This document shows positions 6,720 to 12,459 of a stretch of DNA of 12,459 nt, one piece after another. This DNA comes from JAAYLN01 sp964592855. Lineage in GTDB: Bacteria > Verrucomicrobiota > Kiritimatiellia > RFP12 > JAAYLN01. The notes beneath the pieces were generated by a model. That model was given only the letters and a program-made list of their open reading frames with translations, made no database searches and was not told the origin of the DNA. The stretch lies in the NCBI GenBank assembly GCA_964592855.1, contig CAZQKI010000135.1:1-12459 (forward strand), read 5' to 3'. Each line of letters opens with the position of its first letter. Positions within the stretch are counted from its first letter, which is position 1. The position numbers and the translations under genes are program-made.

Positions 6720-8093
6720 ATGCGCTGTAAAACACTCGTTCTCGCCCTCTTCTGCGCCGGCACTGCCGTTCTGCTCAATGCCGCGGACATCCCCGCCGCA
6801 CAGGACAAGGCCGCGGGGGAGGCGGCCGCGGTGGCCAATGGCGAGGTTTACAATACCGCCAAGATCGCCTTTGATTCGATCCTGAAGAGCAACAAGCTGG
6901 AACACGCATTCGCTGCGGCAAAGGCGATGCTTGCCAGCGCGGAGAAACCCGGCAAAGGGGCCTGGCGCAACACCGCGCAGACCTACGACTATCTCGCCAA
7001 GGCCTTCAGCGACAAGAAGATTTACGGCCGCAAGCAGGCCATCGCCCTCTACGAGGAGGCCATCGCAAGCTTAGCGGGCGATGACCAGGCGGATCTGCTG
7101 TTGAAATACGGCTATTACCTCAACGCCTTCGCCTTGGCGGACGAGGCCAAGGCCAACGCCTACGTCGATCAGGCCTTTCAGATTCCCGGGGTCACGGACG
7201 CCAAGAAGATTGCACTCTGCAAAGCCGCCGCCCAATTGGACAACTGGAAGACACTCGACCCGTGGACGGCAAAAGCCATGGCCTATGCCAGGGACGACGT
7301 GAAGCTGCAGGCCGGCATTCAGCAGTGGCGGCTTTCCGCTAACATCCGCGAACAGGATCTCGACGCACTGTGCGCCGCTTACGACGCGTATATTGCCGAT
7401 GCGAAGTATGCTGATTTCATCCATGGTTCCAACGGTCCGTTCCGCGACTATGTGAGCGAACTGAGCCGCAGGAAACAATACGCCAGGGCGCTGGACCTGC
7501 TGGCCAAGGCGCCCGGGAACCTTCCGCCCGATGCGCTTCTCGCCTATCGCAAGCTGACGGCGGAGATTCATCAAAAGGCGGCCGAGCGCTATTACGACAG
7601 CCCCGATCCAGTGGATCTGAAACTCGCCATCGGGATGTATGAGACGATCATCGCCGACATCCCAACAAACAAGCTGCGCGACACCGTCCCCTTCAAGGTC
7701 TCGATCGCCGAGCTGGCCCATCAGGCCGGCGATGTGCAGCAGGCGCGCGACATGGCCAATGCCGTTCTGCAGTTGAACAACAATCCGCTCACCAGCGAGT
7801 ACCATCGGATGCAGGTCTTGCTCGGACGCATCGCCTACGATGCGGAGGACTATGCCACGGCCGCGGCGATTCTGGAGGCCGCCTACGCAAGCATTCGCGA
7901 AAAGCCGGGCAACTTTCCGCGCCGTCGCGAACTGGTCGAGATGCTGGTCAGAAGCTTGTGCGCCAGCGGCGAAACGGCCAAGTCGGCCACCTACGCCGAC
8001 GACCTGCTCGCCGTGGTGAAAGACCACGAGAAACGCCGCTATCAGATCTACGTCGACGGGCTGAAGTCCCGGGCTTCTCCGCCGGCGAAATGA
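6720..8093 (+). CDS. Exported TPR-like helical-repeat protein
   Basis: The protein has 457 residues. Residues 1-22 form a signal peptide (basic start, LVLALFCAGTAVLLNA core) with no lipobox at the cysteine. The rest is almost entirely alpha-helical with repeated Ala/Leu/Tyr-rich helix pairs. Clear TPR-like pairs are seen around residues ~75-120 (DYLAKAF...AIALYEEAI), ~300-345 (KLAIGMYETIIADI) and ~380-400 (AYDAEDYATAAAILEAAY). TPR proteins are scaffolds for protein-protein contacts, and no enzymatic motif is seen. AGGGAG (6706-6711), overlapping the upstream stop, stands eight bases before the ATG. It is the last gene of the operon that begins at 2971 and ends eight bases from the convergent alpha-2-macroglobulin fragment. 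It may organise the two upstream exported proteins, but that is inferred only from the operon. Confidence 0.85.
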   Translation: MRCKTLVLALFCAGTAVLLNAADIPAAQDKAAGEAAAVANGEVYNTAKIAFDSILKSNKLEHAFAAAKAMLASAEKPGKGAWRNTAQTYDYLAKAFSDKKIYGRKQAIALYEEAIASLAGDDQADLLLKYGYYLNAFALADEAKANAYVDQAFQIPGVTDAKKIALCKAAAQLDNWKTLDPWTAKAMAYARDDVKLQAGIQQWRLSANIREQDLDALCAAYDAYIADAKYADFIHGSNGPFRDYVSELSRRKQYARALDLLAKAPGNLPPDALLAYRKLTAEIHQKAAERYYDSPDPVDLKLAIGMYETIIADIPTNKLRDTVPFKVSIAELAHQAGDVQQARDMANAVLQLNNNPLTSEYHRMQVLLGRIAYDAEDYATAAAILEAAYASIREKPGNFPRRRELVEMLVRSLCASGETAKSATYADDLLAVVKDHEKRRYQIYVDGLKSRASPPAK

Positions 8094-8101
8094 ATCCCCG
8101 C

Positions 8102-8950
8102 CTACTTCACCTCCAGTTCGAAGCTCTCGCTGTGGCTGTTGAACTCGGGGGCGTACATGCACTGGATGCTCGCGACGCCGGTCTGGTAATTGCCCTTCAA
8201 CTGGACCCGCGCACTGTACTCGAACACGTAAACGCCCTTGGGCAGGTAGTGGATGAAGAAATGGCTCGCCGTGTCGCGCGTGCTCTCGTAGTACGCCAAC
8301 CCGTCCTGGTGCTTCGTCCGACTCAGCACGTTCACCGGCTCGGTGCCGCTGCCGCGCTGGTCTTTCAGGTGGACATACTCCATGTCGCGGTCCGTGCGCA
8401 GTTCAATCCGGCTCACCAGTTCGTCGCCGACCGCCAGCGCGCCCTTGACCGGCTCCAGCACCTGGCCCTTCCCGGTCGTTTCCTTCCGGGAGAGCGTCTT
8501 CTTGAGCTTCAGCGGCGTGCCTTCATACGGCGTCACCCGGGTCATGTCCTCCAGATACTGCCAGTGGACGCTCCCCCAACCGACGCCCTCGTCGCGCTTC
8601 CTGACCTCGACCAGCGCGTCGCTGGCCAGCAGGTTCCCGCCGCGCAGCAACAGGCCGTAGACGGCATCGGCCGTGGCCTTGGTCGTCTTCCAGTCCTGCG
8701 TCTGCTTCTGCTTGAGCAGCCAGACCCGGGCGTCCTCGACCGCCTGGGCGTCGCCCATGACCTCGTCGAACGCCTCGATCATCAGCGCCTGCGTCTCGAT
8801 CGGCGCGCGGTACCACCACCAGCTCAGTTCCGTATCGCGCCAGAACAGGCCCATCGCCTCGTGGCTGACGCTCCGTTCCTTGATGGACTTCATGATCGCG
8901 ACCGGCGTCTCGGCATCGCCGAACATGGTCTGCATCGCTCCTTTCGCCAA
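8102..8950 (-). pseudogene. C-terminal fragment of an alpha-2-macroglobulin-like protein
   Basis: About 282 codons remain. The segment GLFWRDTELSWWWYRAPIET, then KQKQTQDWKTTKATADAVYG, and near the end HYLPKGVYVFEYSARVQL with MYAPEFNSHSE, is characteristic of the last part of bacterial alpha-2-macroglobulin-family proteins. It corresponds to the end of the alpha-alpha toroid and the terminal macroglobulin-like domain. Intact relatives are envelope proteins of roughly 1,500-2,000 residues that trap proteases. Everything upstream (bait region, most macroglobulin repeats, any thioester site) is missing. The frame closes at a TAA (8971-8969), and the only far-upstream start is a TTG at 8950. AAGGAG just ahead of internal ATGs at 8935 and 8926 comes from the coding sequence and is probably fortuitous. 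I read it as a broken gene; a short expressed remnant cannot be excluded. Confidence 0.82.
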
Positions 8951-9104
8951 CGCACGTATTGGTGCAAATTATCGCCCGGAATACGACATTCCAGTTCGCG
9001 GGAAGCTGGTCGGCGACGGCGGCCAGAGCTTCGTGGATGGCGGCGACGGCACCATCGTCTTCTACCGGGCGCCACCCGCCGGAACCCTGTTCCTGATCCG
9101 ATAA
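8946..9104 (+). pseudogene. 3' fragment (~52 codons) of an unidentified protein gene
   Basis: The plus frame reads ANARIGANYRPEYDIPVRGK, then a Gly/Asp-rich stretch GDGGQSFVDGGDG, and ends YRAPPAGTLFLIR before TAA (9102-9104). Its G+C-rich third positions, its beta-strand-like ending and its stop ten bases from the convergent oxidoreductase gene suggest a genuine gene end. Upstream, the frame runs antisense through the alpha-2-macroglobulin fragment, so the real 5' part is absent. I do not recognise the family; endings like this occur in secreted enzymes and beta-rich exported proteins. An in-frame ATG at 8925 would give a 59-residue ORF but has no ribosome-binding site. Confidence 0.5.
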
Positions 9105-9117
9105 AACAGTCGGATCA
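9094..9117. terminator. Hairpin spanning both stop codons of convergent reading frames
   Basis: TGATCCGA (9094-9101) and TCGGATCA (9110-9117) form a perfect 8-bp stem with an 8-base loop. The plus-strand TAA falls in the loop and the minus-strand TGA of the oxidoreductase gene falls in the right arm. Position between converging genes fits a bidirectional terminator or 3'-end stabiliser. No T-tract follows on either side, so intrinsic termination is uncertain. Confidence 0.45.
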
Positions 9118-10197
9118 ATCGTTACTGGCGCGGCGGCGGCGCGGTTTCACGGCGCACGAATCGCCCGCTTCCACGGCCTGCCGGTTCGCCTCGTCGGTGA
9201 TCATCTGCGCCATCAGTCCGTCGTTGCCACTCGCGGCCTCCGGCGGGAGCGGACGCCCCCGGAGGATGGAATCGGCGAAATCGCCGAGTAGCCGGGTGAT
9301 CACGGAGGTGTGTCCGTGCGGCACGAACGGCACAACTTCCGACAGCGTTTCGGAAACAAGCTGCAGGTGGCGGACGCCATCGGGCGCCTGATGCATGACG
9401 ATCACGCCCTTTTCGCCCAGAATGGCGAGTCCTTCGTAGTTGGAACTCCTCAGCCGCTGGGGAATGTAGGCCGTGAAGGCGAAACTGGCGTTGACCGCGA
9501 CCAGCACGCCGGTGTCCAACCGGGCCTGGATGGAGATGTGCGGCGCGTACCGGACCTTCTCGCCGAACCAGGCGCCATAGGCCCGGATATCCTGCCACGT
9601 GCCGCCGCCGTTGAAATAGCGGGCGAGGTCCAGCTTGTGAATGCCGCAGTCGAGACAGCCCGAACTGTCGCAGAACCGGTGCCGGCGTTCCGCCAACTCG
9701 CCGGTCACCTTGTGCCCGTCCCAGAAATGGTCCATGTGGATGGCTCCCAGCCGGCCCAGCCGCCCCTCGGCGATCCACTTCCGGATCTGCTGGAAGCCGG
9801 GAACGTAGCGCGACTCGAAGTCGACGGCCAGCAGCCGGTCGGCCTTCGCCGCGGCCGCGATCATCCGCCGGCACTCCGCAATGGACGTCGCCATGGGTTT
9901 TTCCGTGATCACGTGCAGGCCGGCCCGCAGAGCCGCCAGGGTCACCTCGGCGTGGGATTCCACGCGCGTGGCCACGTAGACGGCATCCAGCGCCTCCTGC
10001 TTGATCATCCTCCGGAAATCCGTATAGGTCGACACCTTCGGATCGGGTAGCAGGACGAGGTTTTCGGGCGCCAGATCCGCCACGGCCTTGAGCTGCACCT
10101 TCGGCGCGGCCCGCATGGCGGGCTCCACCGCCCACTGTCCATGCTTGCCAAAACCGATCAGACCGAACCGGATCACTTTTTTTTGCTTGTTGCTCAT
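9115..10197 (-). CDS. Gfo/Idh/MocA-family NAD(P)-dependent oxidoreductase
   Basis: The protein has 360 residues, a normal family length. The Rossmann nucleotide-binding motif GLIGFGKHG is at 12-20. EKPMA at 99-103 carries the conserved Lys100, and the C-terminal domain has D-C-G-I-H-K-L-D (183-190), matching the DxGxHxxD active-site pattern with His187. These enzymes oxidise or reduce hydroxyl groups on sugars and cyclitols in the cytoplasm; the substrate cannot be told from sequence. The ATG at 10197 has AGGA (10208-10205) seven bases upstream. It lies 24 bases after the stop of the upstream gene and so is probably the last gene of the minus-strand run. The N-terminus is encoded across eight consecutive A residues (10184-10177). 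No signal peptide is present. Enzyme class is secure, specific activity unknown. Confidence 0.95.
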   Translation of the reverse strand: MSNKQKKVIRFGLIGFGKHGQWAVEPAMRAAPKVQLKAVADLAPENLVLLPDPKVSTYTDFRRMIKQEALDAVYVATRVESHAEVTLAALRAGLHVITEKPMATSIAECRRMIAAAAKADRLLAVDFESRYVPGFQQIRKWIAEGRLGRLGAIHMDHFWDGHKVTGELAERRHRFCDSSGCLDCGIHKLDLARYFNGGGTWQDIRAYGAWFGEKVRYAPHISIQARLDTGVLVAVNASFAFTAYIPQRLRSSNYEGLAILGEKGVIVMHQAPDGVRHLQLVSETLSEVVPFVPHGHTSVITRLLGDFADSILRGRPLPPEAASGNDGLMAQMITDEANRQAVEAGDSCAVKPRRRRASND

Positions 10198-10221
10198 GAA
10201 TTTGTCCTGATTTGAAGAGGC

Positions 10222-10941
10222 TCACGGCTTGTCGTCGTAAGCCTCGCGTTTCTCCGCTGCGAGCGGAAGCGGCTGATCGGAGGCACGGCCGTAGGGCGCC
10301 GGCCCCTCGCCGCACCGGGTGGGCGCGGCCGTCGGCAGCCAAAGCAGCCGCTCCTGTTCGAGGTAGTCATGCCGCGGATCGAGCGGATGGAGCAGCGGCG
10401 GCCCCAGACGCAGCGCCAGCGCCGACGCGGGCTTTGCGCCCGGTTGCAGGCCGAGCAGCTGTCGCGCCCATCGCATTTCATGTACCGTGAGCCGGCCGAC
10501 CAGCCAACCCCGGACCAAGGCTCCGCCCTCCACCGATCCGACATTCCAGACGCAGAGCACCTGCAGGGACGTCTGCCTGCGACCTGTCGCCAGCTCGCCC
10601 GGAACGGCGGGCACCGGCAGGCGCCCGAAGGGAACGACCCGCCAGGCGCCATCGTGAACGGCATCGATCAAGGCGACGTAGACGGGGCGTCGCCGCGTGG
10701 CCTCCGTCTCCGGCGGCAGCAGCACGATGCCGCCGGCCGCCAGCCGGGAAGGGTCGCCGATGCGGCAGGACTTCGCCTGGCCTGATCGGGCATCGGCCGA
10801 CGGATAGGGCGGCGGCGGCGCCGGGGGCTCCGCGCCGTCAGCCGGCTCCGGCAGCGCATCGAGCCGCTGCGTCAGCTGCCAGCCCTGCAACCAGGCTGCC
10901 AGCCGCCGATGTTGAATCTGTGTCCGTTCGTCTCGTCTCAT
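10222..10941 (-). CDS. Conserved hypothetical protein, proline-rich linker plus compact beta-rich domain; coupled to the sigma-like gene
   Basis: The protein has 239 residues and I assign no function. Residues 1-30 are a charged helix. Residues 31-48 are Pro/Ala-rich (ending PAPPPPYP), a flexible linker. Residues ~67-145 look like a small barrel with GGIVLLPPE, RRPVYVALIDA, WRVVPFGRLPVPAVPGE and LQVLCVWNV. Residues ~146-195 are helical and end in PPLLHPLDPRHDYLEQE. The final ~40 residues are low-complexity. The frame is open to 11040, but the ATG at 10941 is chosen because its ATGA overlaps the stop of the sigma-like gene and AAGGTG (10954-10949) stands seven bases upstream. I recall similar pairs of a sigma-like protein followed by this domain in PVC bacteria, which suggests a functional partner. 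An anti-sigma or co-regulator role is a guess. No membrane segment is seen. Confidence 0.75.
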   Translation of the reverse strand: MRRDERTQIQHRRLAAWLQGWQLTQRLDALPEPADGAEPPAPPPPYPSADARSGQAKSCRIGDPSRLAAGGIVLLPPETEATRRRPVYVALIDAVHDGAWRVVPFGRLPVPAVPGELATGRRQTSLQVLCVWNVGSVEGGALVRGWLVGRLTVHEMRWARQLLGLQPGAKPASALALRLGPPLLHPLDPRHDYLEQERLLWLPTAAPTRCGEGPAPYGRASDQPLPLAAEKREAYDDKP

Positions 10942-11777
10942 GGAAGCGCACCTTGACGACGGCCTGCTTTTCCGTTCCTGCCGTTCCTCTCCGCCATGAA
11001 GAAGAGCGGTTGTGCCGTTTTTTCCACCCGGCCCCAGCAAACAATTCTTTCATTCAACAGCCGCACGACCACCAGGGTCAGCTTCAATTGCCAGTCGCGG
11101 GGCTCCGTCGGATGGGTTTGACCCACCAGCCCTGCCAGTTGCATGAAGGTGCTCCGCCAGATGTCGCTGGCCCGGCTGCGGCCGATCCCCGCCAGCGCGA
11201 GCACACCCGGATCGTAGAGCGGAAGGTCCAGATGCTTGGCCAGCAGCACCAGGCGTGCCTTGGGGTCGAGGGTGTCGAAAAACACCGGCGCGAGCGCGGC
11301 GGCCCGAGCCGCAATCTCGTCGTCTTCGAGGGCCGTCCCTTCCGCGGCGGGCAGGAGGTCGGCGAGGGTCAGTCCGCTCGCGCCGGGACCGAGGGGGGCA
11401 TCCATCGAGCGCGTCTTGCGCGGCGTCGTCTCGTGGAGCGCCCATGTCCGGACGACGGTCCGCATCAGCAGCGAGGCGCCGCCCTGGATGACATCGATCG
11501 GTGCATCGCCGGAGCCCTCCAGCCGTGCAAAGAGCCACTCCTTGTAGCGACGGCCGCTCCGCGGCCGCGCCACCGAAAGATCGCTCTCCAGCAGGTGCCA
11601 GCAGTCCTCGGCCGCGGGAACCTGCGGCTGCACCCCGCTCTCGCCGAGCGCCGCCTGCGCATAGTGGACGAAGCGCGTCCAGGCAAAGCCGCGGAGGGCC
11701 GTCCGGGTCTCCTCGCCGCAGCGCAGCAGCGCGCAGCGCGCGTGCCACTCCTCCCAATGCTGGATCGTTGCCAACAT
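10938..11777 (-). CDS. Divergent sigma-70-like protein
   Basis: The protein has 279 residues. Residues ~75-113 (RRYKEWLFARL, then DVIQGGASLLMRTVVR) occupy the place of a sigma-2-like helical region. Residues ~124-143 (SMDAPLG...LTLADLLPA) match the SLD-x-P-(L/I)-G...(T/L)-x-D-L-L linker of primary sigma factors. Residues ~168-220 (LDPKARLVLLAKHL, then ALAGIGRSRASDIW) resemble the region-4 helix-turn-helix. The canonical -10-binding aromatic residues of region 2 are not evident, so normal promoter melting is doubtful. It is probably cytoplasmic and regulatory. The ATG at 11777 was chosen because it starts ten bases after the upstream stop (11788); a GTG at 11783 is an alternative and neither has a good Shine-Dalgarno. 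Its TGA overlaps the next gene's ATG. It could be a sigma factor, a sigma-derived adaptor or a DNA-binding protein only. Confidence 0.72.
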   Translation of the reverse strand: MLATIQHWEEWHARCALLRCGEETRTALRGFAWTRFVHYAQAALGESGVQPQVPAAEDCWHLLESDLSVARPRSGRRYKEWLFARLEGSGDAPIDVIQGGASLLMRTVVRTWALHETTPRKTRSMDAPLGPGASGLTLADLLPAAEGTALEDDEIAARAAALAPVFFDTLDPKARLVLLAKHLDLPLYDPGVLALAGIGRSRASDIWRSTFMQLAGLVGQTHPTEPRDWQLKLTLVVVRLLNERIVCWGRVEKTAQPLFFMAERNGRNGKAGRRQGALP

Positions 11778-11787
11778 GGTCACCGGC

Positions 11788-12459
11788 CTACTTGATCGTG
11801 GCCAGAATCTCCTTCTCGGCCTGCAGCGTGGCGGCATGCATCCCCGCCGCCGAGTCCGCGTCGCGCAGGTTGCCGAGCAGGCTCGTGTTCATCATCATCA
11901 GGCAGAGGCGCGCCAGCGCCTGGAGATGGTAGCGGTCGTCGGTGGCGACCAGCAGGAAGAAGATGTCGGTGGGCTTCCCGTCGGGCGCGCCGAAGCAGAT
12001 CGGGTGCGCCGCGCGCGCCAGGATCAGGAAGGGTTCGCTGGCGATGTAGGGGTCGTGGTGGCGCGGATGGACGATGGCGACGCCCCCGCCCAGCCCCGTG
12101 GAGCAGAGCGCCTCGCGCTCCTCCAGGCTCCGCACCAGGTCCTTGGGGTCGTAGAGGATTTCCTCACGCTCCGCGACGGCTGTGAGGTCGCGGAGCACGG
12201 AGGCCTTGGTGCGGGAACGGAGCGCGAAGACGGTCCGGTCGGGCGTCAGCAGATCGCAGACGGAAAAGGGTCCGTCATCTTCCCGGTGGGCCTGCTGGGA
12301 GGTCTCGCGGTGGTAGGAGGCCAGGTTGCGCTCCGGCATGCCTAGAATGCGCTGCGAAGCCCAGGCGTCGATATCCTTGCGCCGGAACACGGGGTGGGCG
12401 CCGGCCTGCTCGCAGGGGATCTCGCCCTGCAGAACCCAGCACTTGATCTGCGTCGGTTC
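11788..12459 (-). CDS. Excisionase-type HTH fused to a PTS EIIA (EIIA-Ntr/fructose type) domain (5' end outside window)
   Basis: The frame is open to the right edge, and 223 residues are visible. The first ~35 (IKCWVLQGEIPCEQAGAHPV, then FRRKDIDAWAS) are the second half of a MerR/excisionase-like HTH. Residues ~65-210 of the fragment form an EIIA-2-type domain, with KASVLRDLTAVA, LVRSLEEREALCSTGLG and then GGVAIVHPRH. His131 of the fragment sits where EIIA-Ntr proteins carry the phosphorylated histidine, but the usual I-P-H reads I-V-H. The fusion suggests a regulator whose DNA binding responds to phosphotransferase state. The GTG at 12390 is internal to the HTH and is not the start. It is the first visible gene of a minus-strand run, ten bases ahead of the sigma-like gene. 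Confidence 0.85.
   Translation of the reverse strand, partial: EPTQIKCWVLQGEIPCEQAGAHPVFRRKDIDAWASQRILGMPERNLASYHRETSQQAHREDDGPFSVCDLLTPDRTVFALRSRTKASVLRDLTAVAEREEILYDPKDLVRSLEEREALCSTGLGGGVAIVHPRHHDPYIASEPFLILARAAHPICFGAPDGKPTDIFFLLVATDDRYHLQALARLCLMMMNTSLLGNLRDADSAAGMHAATLQAEKEILATIK

Noticed and set aside
8925..9104. Possible complete 59-residue gene starting at ATG 8925
   Set aside because: It has no Shine-Dalgarno, and its first residues are antisense to the alpha-2-macroglobulin fragment. A truncated gene end explains it better.
7958..9391. Open plus-strand frame of 477 codons across the alpha-2-macroglobulin fragment
   Set aside because: It spans three unrelated real reading frames in antisense and has no domain. 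The minus frame has diagnostic alpha-2-macroglobulin segments.
10942..11040. N-terminal extension of the 239-residue hypothetical protein up to 11040
   Set aside because: It would overlap the end of the sigma-like gene by about 100 bases. The ATGA coupling at 10941 with AAGGTG ahead is the better start.

Overview
The window is GC-rich, densely coding bacterial DNA. It most likely comes from the PVC superphylum (Verrucomicrobiota, Lentisphaerota or Kiritimatiellota). That placement rests on recognising protein styles, not on a marker gene. The left edge carries a secreted-protein tail of the 'DGVPDGWQ...FG...NP...D-D-DG...NWQEY...T-PTNP' type. There is a large LamG plus DUF4091-type glycosidase-like protein. 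There is also an excisionase-type HTH fused to a PTS EIIA domain, followed by a divergent sigma-70-like protein. Nothing here fixes the species, and a metagenomic origin is possible.

Layout from left to right. (1) Positions 3-881, plus strand: the C-terminal end of a large secreted repeat protein. (2) Positions 882-1258: a mostly non-coding gap with a long hairpin and, on the minus strand, a roughly 36-codon relic of the C-terminus of an FAD-dependent oxidoreductase. (3) Positions 1259-2765, minus strand: a complete type IV toxin-antitoxin / abortive-infection pair, abiEi (antitoxin, first) and abiEii (nucleotidyltransferase toxin). A perfect 10-bp-arm palindrome lies directly upstream and overlaps the likely promoter. 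(4) Positions 2892-8093, plus strand: a promoter and a tightly coupled three-gene unit of secreted proteins. These are an 872-residue LamG/DUF4091-like protein, a CBM9-like binding protein and a TPR-like helical-repeat protein. They plausibly handle an extracellular or periplasmic polysaccharide. (5) Positions 8102-9104: two gene fragments, each missing its 5' part, meeting head to head. One is the last ~280 residues of an alpha-2-macroglobulin-like protein on the minus strand. The other is the last ~50 residues of an unidentified protein on the plus strand. This is a rearrangement scar or an assembly join near 8935-8970. (6) Positions 9115-12459, minus strand: a co-directional four-gene run. 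In transcription order it has an HTH-EIIA protein (cut by the right edge), a sigma-70-like protein, a small proline-rich protein with a predicted beta-rich domain, and a Gfo/Idh/MocA oxidoreductase.

How the parts may work together: the AbiE pair is a self-contained defence/toxin-antitoxin module whose control element is visible. The three-gene plus-strand unit looks like a glycan-processing operon. The right-hand run pairs a phosphorelay-type regulator with a divergent sigma-like protein and a translationally coupled partner of unknown function. That pair is the best candidate here for poorly described biology. No RNA genes, CRISPR arrays, insertion sequences or origins were seen.
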